From Limosilactobacillus gorillae (GTDB lineage Bacteria > Bacillota > Bacilli > Lactobacillales > Lactobacillaceae): a DNA stretch of 43,791 nucleotides. The position numbers were made by a program, and so were the translations under genes. Positions 1 to 7,803 of this stretch are shown one piece after another. The stretch's first letter is position 1. Each line of letters starts with the position of its first letter. The stretch lies in NCBI RefSeq assembly GCF_001293735.1, contig NZ_BCAH01000004.1, positions 1 through 43,791 of the forward strand. Direction: 5' to 3'. A model generated the notes under the pieces. It was not told where the DNA came from. It saw nothing but the letters and a program-made list of their open reading frames with translations, and did no database searches.

Positions 1-77
1 ACCACTTATTGCCAATATGAATGGTATCTGAGGTTGAAAATGTGTATTTAAATTCTTGAATTAGGGGAATAGAGGTT

Positions 78-1043
78 TTAATCCTTTTCCATCTTCATCG
101 AATAATTCTCATCCTCAATGTTATATCTAGGACGATGTTTAACCTCGGTGAATATTTTACCTACGTACTCCCCAATTACACTCACTGAGATCAATTGAAT
201 CCCGCCAAGAAGCCAAATTGAAATCATAAGTGATGACCAACCGCTAATAACATGCCCTAATATCTTTTCGATTAACACATATACCATCATTAAGATACTA
301 ATTGTTGTTGTAATAATTCCCAAAATTAGAATTAGCTGAATTGGTGCAATTGAGAATGATGTGATCCCATCCAAAGCAAAGTGTAACATCTTACCTAACG
401 GATACTTGGACTTTCCTGCAAAACGTTCCTTACGAGGATAGTATACCTTTGCCGAACGATAGCCCACTAATGGGACCATCCCACGAAGAAATAGATTCCG
501 TTCCTGGTATTGTAGCAGTGCCTCCGTCGCCCGCTTACTCAACAGTCGATAGTCGGCCGAATCCGGGACCAAATTAACCCCTAATTTTTTCATTAAGCCA
601 TAGTAAGCTAACGCCGTTCGCTTCTTGAAGAATGTATCGGTGTCTCGACTGTTACGGACCCCATACACCACGTCTACACCGTCTAAGTACTGATCAACCA
701 TTTGATAAATTGCATTCACATCATCCTGAAGGTCGGCATCAATTGTGATGATCATATCAGAAAACTTAACTGCTGTTTTCATTCCAGCAAGTAGTGCATT
801 CTGGTGTCCGTAATTACGTGTAAACTTTAAACCAGTTACATATGGATACTTTTCACTATATTCACTGATTAATTCCCACGTTCTATCCTTACTACCATCA
901 TTAACGAATAGGATCTTGCTCCGTTCGCTTATCTTTTCTTGCCTCACTAAGTCATTTAGGATTACGCCTAATTCTTTAACTGTTTCAGGAAGAACTTCTT
1001 CCTCGTTATAGCAAGGTACAACAATTGTTAAAATATCTTCCAT
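78..1043 (-). CDS. GtrB/DPM1-like polyprenyl-phosphate glycosyltransferase
   Basis: This 321-residue protein begins with a GT2 catalytic domain: VVPCYNEEE near residue 8, the nucleotide-binding VNDGS near 47, and the metal-binding D102-A-D104 followed by LQDD. Two C-terminal membrane helices lie at about 234-262 and 270-300. This is the layout of GtrB/CsbB/DPM1-type enzymes, which move a sugar from a nucleotide donor to undecaprenyl phosphate on the inner face of the membrane. It starts 1 nt after the stop of the upstream membrane protein, so the two are translationally coupled. The pairing resembles CsbB-YfhO, where the lipid-linked sugar is used outside by a GT-C enzyme. The sugar is unknown. 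A second, clearly different paralogue lies at 6079-7011. Confidence 0.9.
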   Translation of the reverse strand: MEDILTIVVPCYNEEEVLPETVKELGVILNDLVRQEKISERSKILFVNDGSKDRTWELISEYSEKYPYVTGLKFTRNYGHQNALLAGMKTAVKFSDMIITIDADLQDDVNAIYQMVDQYLDGVDVVYGVRNSRDTDTFFKKRTALAYYGLMKKLGVNLVPDSADYRLLSKRATEALLQYQERNLFLRGMVPLVGYRSAKVYYPRKERFAGKSKYPLGKMLHFALDGITSFSIAPIQLILILGIITTTISILMMVYVLIEKILGHVISGWSSLMISIWLLGGIQLISVSVIGEYVGKIFTEVKHRPRYNIEDENYSMKMEKD

Positions 1044-1044
1044 A

Positions 1045-2700
1045 TTACACCATTTTCTTTTTCATATACTTTATTAAATATGCACCAAATACTCCATAGC
1101 TTAAACAACTTAATATAAATAGAATCTTCGTAACTATCGTCGGATTACTAGATACTTTTAAATACGATACGCCTTTAGGTAAAGCTAACTTAAAATAGCC
1201 ATTGGTATTCGCAATAGAAATTGGTTTTTCATTTAATTTTACACTATACGATATTCCTTTATATTTAGCTAACGCAAGCGAACTCATACCAGCTTTACTA
1301 GAAATAATTCTAAATACGGCCTGGTTATATGTCCCATGTATCTGAGTTAAACTGATCCAAGAATCATTGTAAGGATATATCTTTCCAGTACCAATCACAC
1401 CATTTCCTGGAAGATAATCGTTAAAATTATTATAGTTAGGAGCCTGAATTTCTTTTTGATAATTAGAAGAGTTTATAGAATATACATAAGAAGCTAAGCT
1501 ATCATCCTCTTGAACTTTTCCCATCTCATGTTTAACTACTGATACTGAACCCAAACAAACCAATAAGCACATGGTAACTACTGATATTAATCGAATAAAT
1601 AAACCATCTGCTTGTTTAAAATAAAGTGCCATCGCAATAACTTGAAAGAGCACAACATATGTTAGTAGCCTGCCAGTAAATTGGATCACTCCAAAAGATT
1701 GGATTAATTCTGAATGATTAGTGAACGGAACATACGTGATTATTAAGATTAAGACACATAATAGCATATAAGGCCTGATTGATTTGATCTTTATCGATAA
1801 TAATAAGAATACTAAAAGTAACACTAGTCCTATTAATCCAATTCCCCACATTGAAGGATTCTGAGTAATTATCCCGCTTAATTGTGTCCGTAAGCTATCT
1901 TTAATACTTAAATTAATTAGGTTTTTAAAGGGAGCAATCACCGAATTATTGGCTTGAATATAGAATACTCCCCATAAGGAATATGCTGATAGAAATAAGG
2001 AACATACTGCCGATATTAGTAGTGCTACAAATTCGAATTTTGATATTTTTTTCAAAATAATTCTAAACAGCTCACAAATTGATATTCCAATTGTAACAAT
2101 TAATAAGCTTAATAAATGACTGTTCGCAATTCCACTCATTCCTATAACCAGCGGAATAATCCCTGATCGTTCTTTCCGATAAATTTTAAGCAACCCAGCC
2201 ACTACTAGTGGTAAATAGGCATAAGCTAAAAATTCACCAAAGGCCATACGAAAATACAGAAGGTTTAAATGGTAAGAATTAAACAACCAGTATGACACTA
2301 AGCAAACCCTCAGTACCCTACTATTACATCCAAGTGTTCTAACCAGATAATACATAGCTAAAGCAGTTAATAAATTGATTAACCAAAAACCACCAAGAAT
2401 TGCTAGCATAATATGTTTGAAAAAGATGAACCTAGGAAGAATAAAGATTAGTCCACCTAACCACGGATAGCAACTAACCACTGCATTCAAGTTATGACCT
2501 GGTCCAATAAAAGAAATTTCTGAAGGTATACTTGCGTGATGCAAGGATTGAAAAACCTGTTCATAACGAGCTAGGTGTATTTGTCCATCCGCAGGAATCC
2601 TAAAAGGTGTTAATCCATTTATTGCGACATACGAAACCATAAATGATAGGAGTATATATACCAATACTTCTAACCATTTAGCTTTATTTATTTTTTCCAT
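1045..2700 (-). CDS. Polytopic membrane protein, putative GT-C (YfhO-like) glycosyltransferase
   Basis: A 551-residue protein with about 12 hydrophobic segments and a roughly 100-residue polar C-terminal domain before a last membrane helix and a basic KYMKKK end. After the first helix comes ADGQIHLARYE (D38, H42), an acidic first-loop motif like that of GT-C and YfhO-type proteins that use polyprenyl-phosphate sugars. It has a good ribosome site (AAGGAT, 6 nt before the ATG) and is coupled to the GtrB-like gene downstream. The likely role is transfer of the lipid-linked sugar to an outer-surface acceptor such as teichoic acid, polysaccharide or protein. The general class is fairly safe. Acceptor and sugar cannot be read from the sequence. 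The gene is AT-rich compared with the right half of the window. Confidence 0.65.
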   Translation of the reverse strand: MEKINKAKWLEVLVYILLSFMVSYVAINGLTPFRIPADGQIHLARYEQVFQSLHHASIPSEISFIGPGHNLNAVVSCYPWLGGLIFILPRFIFFKHIMLAILGGFWLINLLTALAMYYLVRTLGCNSRVLRVCLVSYWLFNSYHLNLLYFRMAFGEFLAYAYLPLVVAGLLKIYRKERSGIIPLVIGMSGIANSHLLSLLIVTIGISICELFRIILKKISKFEFVALLISAVCSLFLSAYSLWGVFYIQANNSVIAPFKNLINLSIKDSLRTQLSGIITQNPSMWGIGLIGLVLLLVFLLLSIKIKSIRPYMLLCVLILIITYVPFTNHSELIQSFGVIQFTGRLLTYVVLFQVIAMALYFKQADGLFIRLISVVTMCLLVCLGSVSVVKHEMGKVQEDDSLASYVYSINSSNYQKEIQAPNYNNFNDYLPGNGVIGTGKIYPYNDSWISLTQIHGTYNQAVFRIISSKAGMSSLALAKYKGISYSVKLNEKPISIANTNGYFKLALPKGVSYLKVSSNPTIVTKILFILSCLSYGVFGAYLIKYMKKKMV

Positions 2701-3071
2701 ACATTAATCCTTGTAAATGTTATTTGCGTTTCCTTAAAAAATCGCCACACTCGTATGATAAGTATAATGCATAAAATCGTCACTGAGATTTTAATAGTTT
2801 TCCTTACCACTTCATTTTGGCAATCCGTATACTCTGAGTCCATTCAAGGTCCATGTCCAATCGTTACGCATGAACTTTAAACTAGCTATATACTAAAACT
2901 ACTTAATTACTCCCCTCGTTTTATCCTCACTTCTATACTTTGACTAATGGAATTAATTTTTCTCAGTTTGATTTATCCTTTTATACGCAAAGTTATGCCT
3001 AATTTTTAAGCGTTTCTACAGAGTGTCTCTTATCGTTATTATATGCGATTATCTTCTATTCTCTTTACAGA
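2701..3071. other. AT-rich intergenic gap of 371 bp
   Basis: No gene is supported here. On the minus strand a TATACT box (plus 2761-2766) could serve the downstream membrane-protein gene, but no good -35 is seen. No strong terminator follows the gene ending at 3072. A minus-strand stretch of about 20 codons (about 2818-2874) reads RNDWTWTLNG and ends in YGLPK before a stop. It looks protein-like but is very short. Confidence 0.4.
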
Positions 3072-4616
3072 TTAGCGGTTATGCGGAAGGCAATCCAATT
3101 TATTTGATCGGAAACACGAATAAAGATTTTTAAAATCAATTGATCCCCATCCATATGCAGATAATATCAAAATATATGGTAGAAATTGAATTAAGTACCT
3201 AGTTCTTCCACCCTCAAATAATAGTAGGAAGATCATGCCACCTAAAACCGTATATTTTAAAATCAGGATGGTATATTCCTGACTACTTAATGCTAATAAC
3301 ATCCCCAAAACAACTAATCCCCATATAAACTGAACCCATAGGGCATTACCTTTCCAATTCTGATTAGCTGAATTCCCGGTAAACATACGTTGAATATAGC
3401 CTCTAATTCCAGTATGAATTTTAAATGGAATAAGGAATCCTTTTTTTCCAGATTCAGCCTGCCAACCAAACGTACCATCATTAGTATTTAGTATTTGCTT
3501 TTTCATTAAAAATCTTATATACCCACTGATGCCGTATCCCTTTAGGCGTTGCTTTATCAGGCTAATATTCAATTTATTTCTTTCAGCTGGTGTTGACTTG
3601 GTAATATTCTGTCCAACATCTACAGGGTTGTATCCTCCATTACCAGACAATCCCATAGCCATGAATTCTGTCATCGGCATTGCTTTTTTAGCGTCAATCA
3701 CATTAATCGAATTATGAGACTCGTAATACTTAGCACCAAGATATACTCCTCCAAAACTAAGTAGTACAACAATCCCACCACCAATCAACACATGTTTCAG
3801 ATACTTTTTGTTTTTATTAGTAGCAAGATAAATAACTATAACCAATCCTAAAGCCATATCCACAATAACTGTACTAGGCTTTATAAAGTAACCTAGTGCT
3901 GATATAACACCTATAAGCACACACACTAGCGTTCTTATTTTTTTATTATTAGTATCCTTTAAAAGGGATAACAACGCCAGCATAGAACTCCCAATAAAGA
4001 ATGCAGGAATATCACTATAAAAAATTGCTACATAGGGAGATACTATTATCATCGCCCAAGATAACCATGAGACATTAACTGTAACTTTCTTTTTATGAAA
4101 AAAACTATTAGTTGAATATATAATTAACCCCCAACTTACATCTAATAGCACTATATTTAGTGAATTTAGTAGCTTAATAAAGCCTTGCATCCCAATGCTT
4201 TTTACCCATTCATAAATATGCGTTTCAAAAGCACACATCATAAACGTATTAGGATAATATGAGAAGTAGTTCTTACCAAGCCAATTAGGCTTTCCCATTG
4301 CAGCTGTTTGGATGATACTTGGATCCCACCAAGTTATCCCTGATAATTCTATAATTAAAATTACTTGCCAAGTAACTGTTAAGATAATCCCGATGATTAC
4401 CAATGAACGGCAAAAATTTCGTGACAACTTAATCTTAAAATTATTTTTACAAGTCCATAAAACCGCAAAAATAGCGATTATCATCAATAACATCACCATT
4501 GATATCTTTGATATATCTAATAAATTATTTTGAAATCTTGTAATAATACCAATTAATGTTAGTACCAACATTGGGTATAAAAAGACATTCGCTATCCTAT
4601 TTCCAAATATTTTCAT
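3072..4616 (-). CDS. Large integral membrane protein, GT39-like
   Basis: A 514-residue protein with about 11 membrane helices. It has an early exposed loop with WWDPS (about residue 96), an NYFSYYPNT stretch, and a C-terminal FEGGRTRYLIQFLPY segment before the last helix. Such acidic first loops and arginine-tyrosine end motifs occur in PMT/GT39-type GT-C transferases and in a conserved family of lactobacillus/streptococcus membrane proteins of unknown substrate. A ribosome site (GGATAGAG) precedes the ATG. The gene stands alone between two AT-rich gaps. A role in surface glycan synthesis is inferred from the neighbouring GtrB-like genes. It could also be a polymerase. Confidence 0.6.
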   Translation of the reverse strand: MKIFGNRIANVFLYPMLVLTLIGIITRFQNNLLDISKISMVMLLMIIAIFAVLWTCKNNFKIKLSRNFCRSLVIIGIILTVTWQVILIIELSGITWWDPSIIQTAAMGKPNWLGKNYFSYYPNTFMMCAFETHIYEWVKSIGMQGFIKLLNSLNIVLLDVSWGLIIYSTNSFFHKKKVTVNVSWLSWAMIIVSPYVAIFYSDIPAFFIGSSMLALLSLLKDTNNKKIRTLVCVLIGVISALGYFIKPSTVIVDMALGLVIVIYLATNKNKKYLKHVLIGGGIVVLLSFGGVYLGAKYYESHNSINVIDAKKAMPMTEFMAMGLSGNGGYNPVDVGQNITKSTPAERNKLNISLIKQRLKGYGISGYIRFLMKKQILNTNDGTFGWQAESGKKGFLIPFKIHTGIRGYIQRMFTGNSANQNWKGNALWVQFIWGLVVLGMLLALSSQEYTILILKYTVLGGMIFLLLFEGGRTRYLIQFLPYILILSAYGWGSIDFKNLYSCFRSNKLDCLPHNR

Positions 4617-4969
4617 AGTTTCTCTATCCTTATAGTCATTTCAATATAAATAACCACAACACCTCTATCGTTAAATTACATTAGCGAGGGCAAAAATTGT
4701 AGGGGTATTGGGGTTATCAAAATTTATTATTAATTTCTAGCCTAATATAAGCAATTTGAAAAAGGCACTAAATTTTAACCGCTTCGGTATTTGATAATTC
4801 AAAAAAATACTTACCGAATTTCTAAAATTCTAGCCCCATGAAAATTCCCTATATTTTAAATTAAGGATATGACTACCTCCCCTTAACCTTAACCAATCAA
4901 AAACCTTACCATTACTCAAAAAACCATCACGTCTTTACATTTTATCGATCAAACTAACCTCTACCATAC
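4617..4969. other. AT-rich intergenic gap of 353 bp with one inverted repeat
   Basis: No coding potential is seen on either strand. It holds an imperfect hairpin with perfect 7-bp arms, TTCGGTA at 4783-4789 and TACCGAA at 4812-4818. This could be the upstream control region of the membrane-protein gene at 3072-4616 or the 3' end of the AI-2E gene, but no T-tract makes it a convincing terminator. Confidence 0.4.
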
Positions 4970-6079
4970 TTATTCATTACTAACTCTATTTTTTCTCAGA
5001 TGGTAAATACTGATTAAATATGTTACAACCGTTTTGACAACCGCATAACAAGGTATACATAAAATCATCCCTGGGATCCCAGCAATGTTCCCGGCTGCTA
5101 ACAAGAGCATGATGATCGTAAGCGGATGAATCTGTAGTGTCTTTCCAATAATATTAGGATAGATAATGTTCCCATCAATTTGTTGAACAATCACTACCAC
5201 AATAATAACCCACAGTATCTTTTCTGGTGCAACCGCAATTGAGACCATTAAAGATGGTGTAATCCCAATGTATGGTCCTACGTACGGAATCATATTAGCC
5301 ATCCCAGCAACCACACCCAATACGACCGCCAATGGCTGTCCAATAATCAAATAGCCGATTGAGGTTGCTACCGCCACAAATAGGCACTCAATTGCTTGCC
5401 CCGAAATATACGCCGATAATGTTTTGCTCATTTTCTGCAGTAACTCGCCGACTTCAGCCTGGCTACTCTTTGGGAAGAGTTTCTGTACACTTGGTACAAG
5501 ACGATTACCATCCTTAAACATGTAAAATAGCATTACCGGTACCGTAATCGCTACAATAATAGTACTCGTTATCGTTCCAATAATTGTTCCCGCACTAGCG
5601 GTAATCCCCGTAATGATGTGCTGCGTATATTTTGAAACTTGATCGTTAATCTGACTGTAGTAGGTTGAGAGGTGAAGTTTTCTAACCCACGGGTGTTCTG
5701 AAATCTCTTGAATCATTTTCTGACTCTCTTTGGCCGCCTGAGGGAGCCAGTGAATAACCTGGTTTAGCTCATTCATAACGGATGGAATCAGGGCTGAGAC
5801 GCCCCCCACCACAATTAAGATCATTGCTAAAACAACGATTAAACTTGCAATTCCCCGTGTCATTTTCCACTTGTGGATCTTTACCTTCATTAGTAAGCGA
5901 AAGATTGGGCTTAACATGTAGTACAAAAAAAGTGAGATTATTAACGGAGTAATGACAACCGAAACGAAAATTAATAATGGGGTAAACACAAAATTAATCT
6001 GGTTACAAACCCAGATTAATGCCGCAATGATTAATAATTCCAGCGACCAGAAAAGTGCATTTTGATAACTTTTTGACAT
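4970..6079 (-). CDS. AI-2E family permease
   Basis: A 369-residue protein with the AI-2E transporter (PF01594) layout: paired N-terminal helices (residues 10-55), a helix at about 73-95, a long polar segment at about 95-155, then helices and the conserved GVVAGMANMIPYVGPYIG and IIYPNIIGK motifs near residues 255-315. Family members act as autoinducer or ion exporters, and many have no known substrate. Its ATG overlaps the stop of the upstream GtrB-like gene by 1 nt (TAATG), so the two are co-translated. Transport of a signal is therefore not the only option, and a link to envelope glycan work is possible. Confidence 0.85.
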   Translation of the reverse strand: MSKSYQNALFWSLELLIIAALIWVCNQINFVFTPLLIFVSVVITPLIISLFLYYMLSPIFRLLMKVKIHKWKMTRGIASLIVVLAMILIVVGGVSALIPSVMNELNQVIHWLPQAAKESQKMIQEISEHPWVRKLHLSTYYSQINDQVSKYTQHIITGITASAGTIIGTITSTIIVAITVPVMLFYMFKDGNRLVPSVQKLFPKSSQAEVGELLQKMSKTLSAYISGQAIECLFVAVATSIGYLIIGQPLAVVLGVVAGMANMIPYVGPYIGITPSLMVSIAVAPEKILWVIIVVVIVQQIDGNIIYPNIIGKTLQIHPLTIIMLLLAAGNIAGIPGMILCIPCYAVVKTVVTYLISIYHLRKNRVSNE

Positions 6080-7011
6080 TATTTCTTTTCCTTTATGATA
6101 TAGATTGGCCGGTTCTTAACCTGCATGTAGATCCGGCCAATGTACTTTCCAACAATCCCGATACATAAGAGCTGCAACCCACCTAACAATAAGATGATGC
6201 AAATCATGGATGACCATCCAAAGGCACTGCTTGCCGGCTCAATAAAGTGGCGAATTACAACAAAAATTAAGCCAATAATTGATAAAACAAATGACGTCGT
6301 CCCTAACCATACCGCTAGTGACAATGGGGCTTGCGAAAAGTCCGCAATTCCATCCATTGCATACTTAAAGAGCTTCCAGGTTGACCAGTCCGTTGTCCCG
6401 GCCACCCGTTCAACATTCTTATACTCTAGGTACTTTGTCTTAAAACCGACCCATGAGAAAATTCCCTTTGAGAAGCGGCTGTATTCTTTCATCGAAAGGA
6501 CCGCATCGACCATTTGACGGGTCATCATTCGGTAATCACGGGCTCCAGGAACAATATTAGTCTGTGAGACACGGTTAATCACAGAATAAAACTGATTACT
6601 GAGAAAGGACTTAAACTTAGCCTCACCGGTCCGATCTATTCGCCGGGTCCCCACGCAATCGTACTCACCCGTTTGAATAATTGAATACATTTTCGGTAAA
6701 AACGACGGCGGATCTTGTAAATCAGCATCCATTACCACCACATAATCGCCCGTCGTTGCTTCAAGTCCCGCATATAGGGCGCTCTCCTTTCCAAAGTTTC
6801 TTGAAAAGGTCAAGTAGTGCACCCGTTCCGGATCCATCGCATGCAGTTTTCGCATTTCTTCTAATGTTTGATCGGCTGACCCATCATCAACCAACCAGTA
6901 TTCTATTTCTAAATTACTAATTTTCTGAACGACTTCTTCCACCGCTGGATAGAACAGCGGAAGGGCTTCCTGCTCATTATAACAGGGCACCACAATCGAT
7001 AATTTTGGCAT
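6079..7011 (-). CDS. GtrB-like undecaprenyl-phosphate glycosyltransferase
   Basis: A 310-residue GT2 enzyme with SIVVPCYNEQE (residues 5-15), LVDDGSADQT (40-49) and D95-A-D97-LQD, followed by two C-terminal helices ending in the basic VKNRPIYIIKEKK tail. The start is placed at the ATG at 7011, giving MPKLSIVV. A longer in-frame version beginning at 7080 would run through the hairpin terminator of the lipoprotein gene, and AGAGGA lies just before the 7011 ATG. The product should load a sugar onto undecaprenyl phosphate at the membrane. It overlaps the AI-2E gene by 1 nt. It is the second GtrB-like gene in the window and is less AT-rich than the first. Confidence 0.9.
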   Translation of the reverse strand: MPKLSIVVPCYNEQEALPLFYPAVEEVVQKISNLEIEYWLVDDGSADQTLEEMRKLHAMDPERVHYLTFSRNFGKESALYAGLEATTGDYVVVMDADLQDPPSFLPKMYSIIQTGEYDCVGTRRIDRTGEAKFKSFLSNQFYSVINRVSQTNIVPGARDYRMMTRQMVDAVLSMKEYSRFSKGIFSWVGFKTKYLEYKNVERVAGTTDWSTWKLFKYAMDGIADFSQAPLSLAVWLGTTSFVLSIIGLIFVVIRHFIEPASSAFGWSSMICIILLLGGLQLLCIGIVGKYIGRIYMQVKNRPIYIIKEKK

Positions 7012-7037
7012 CTTTGGTCCTCTTATTTTTATAATTG

Positions 7038-7070
7038 AAAAAACCGGCACCACAAAGCAGTACCGGTTTT
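7038..7070 (-). terminator. Terminator of the Ser-rich lipoprotein gene
   Basis: Arms 7040-7050 and 7060-7070 pair (AAAACCGG and CCGGTTTT with one mismatch inside the longer stem). Read on the minus strand they are followed by a T-run. It sits between the lipoprotein stop at 7100 and the next start at 7011. Confidence 0.8.
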
Positions 7071-7099
7071 CATTATACACTATTTCGCCTTAGAACTAA

Positions 7100-7660
7100 C
7101 TATCCTTCAGTAATGGAGGTTGGTGAAACGTTATATGTGTACGTCTTACCATTAACCGTCCCCGTGAATTGATAGTTGTTTGTTCCCGTCTGGGTTGCGG
7201 TAAAGGAATCAACATCTGTTGCCGTTGGTTGAACTGGCATCGACTGACCAGCTGTCCCGGCATTGTTTAAGTTAGCCCCCAAGCGTTCCTTTAAGAGATC
7301 CCGTGCCTGGGTTTGCGTTAACGTAGCAGTTGATGTAGCAGAAGATGATGATGAACTGCCACCGTTCGATGAACTTGAAACTGAAGCCGTTGAAGACGTA
7401 GCAGACCGAGACCCATTGTTGCTTGAAGAAGCAGAGGAGGTATTAGTATTAGCTGAAGAATTAGAAGTTGAGGAACTAGTATCTTCAGACACCGTTTTAA
7501 CCTGCTGCTTCTTGCTAGAGGAGTTCTTCTTCGTAGCTTTACTGCTCGTACTTACACTACTCGTAGTATCACCTTCACTTGCAGATTTACTTCCACAGGC
7601 AGCCAATGATAATAGCATTGCCCCAGCAACAATCGAAGTTAATAGCTTTTTAGCTTTCAT
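7100..7660 (-). CDS. Ser/Thr-rich secreted lipoprotein
   Basis: A 186-residue protein with a lipoprotein signal peptide. MKAKK is followed by a hydrophobic stretch and the lipobox L19-A-A-C22, so the mature protein is lipid-anchored at Cys22. Residues 24-115 are almost only Ser, Thr, Asn, Ala and Gly, a flexible and possibly glycosylated linker. The compact C-terminal domain (about 117-186) contains TQTQARDLLKERLG and FTGTVNGKTYTYNVSP, probably a small beta-rich domain that I cannot assign to a family. A GAGAGGAT ribosome site precedes the ATG. It has its own terminator. The function is unknown. Its place between GtrB-like and wall-hydrolase genes suggests a surface role. Confidence 0.85.
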   Translation of the reverse strand: MKAKKLLTSIVAGAMLLSLAACGSKSASEGDTTSSVSTSSKATKKNSSSKKQQVKTVSEDTSSSTSNSSANTNTSSASSSNNGSRSATSSTASVSSSSNGGSSSSSSATSTATLTQTQARDLLKERLGANLNNAGTAGQSMPVQPTATDVDSFTATQTGTNNYQFTGTVNGKTYTYNVSPTSITEG

Positions 7661-7760
7661 AAATTTATCCTCTCATTATCTCGAACTAAGATCTTTAATC
7701 ACATTATAACAAAGTCTTTACTCGATGATTAGTCATAACTTCACAATTTCTCAATATTTT

Positions 7761-7791
7761 GAAAAAGCCTCAGGATTTTCACCTAAGGCTT
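7761..7791 (-). terminator. Terminator of the NlpC/P60 gene
   Basis: Arms AAGCCTCAGG (7765-7774) and CCTAAGGCTT (7782-7791) pair in 9 of 10 positions. On the minus strand they are followed by TTTTTC, just after the stop at 7804. Confidence 0.85.
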
Positions 7792-7803
7792 CTCCTAGCT
7801 TGA

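Noticed and set aside
1-77. Minus-strand open stretch after the first GtrB-like gene (KTSIPLIQEF...)
   Set aside because: It stays open to the window edge but has no start codon or ribosome site in 77 bp. It is too short to call a gene or a frameshifted tail.
7037-7080. N-terminal extension of the second GtrB-like protein
   Set aside because: It would translate through the lipoprotein terminator. The MPKLSIVV start at 7011 has the ribosome site and family N-terminus.
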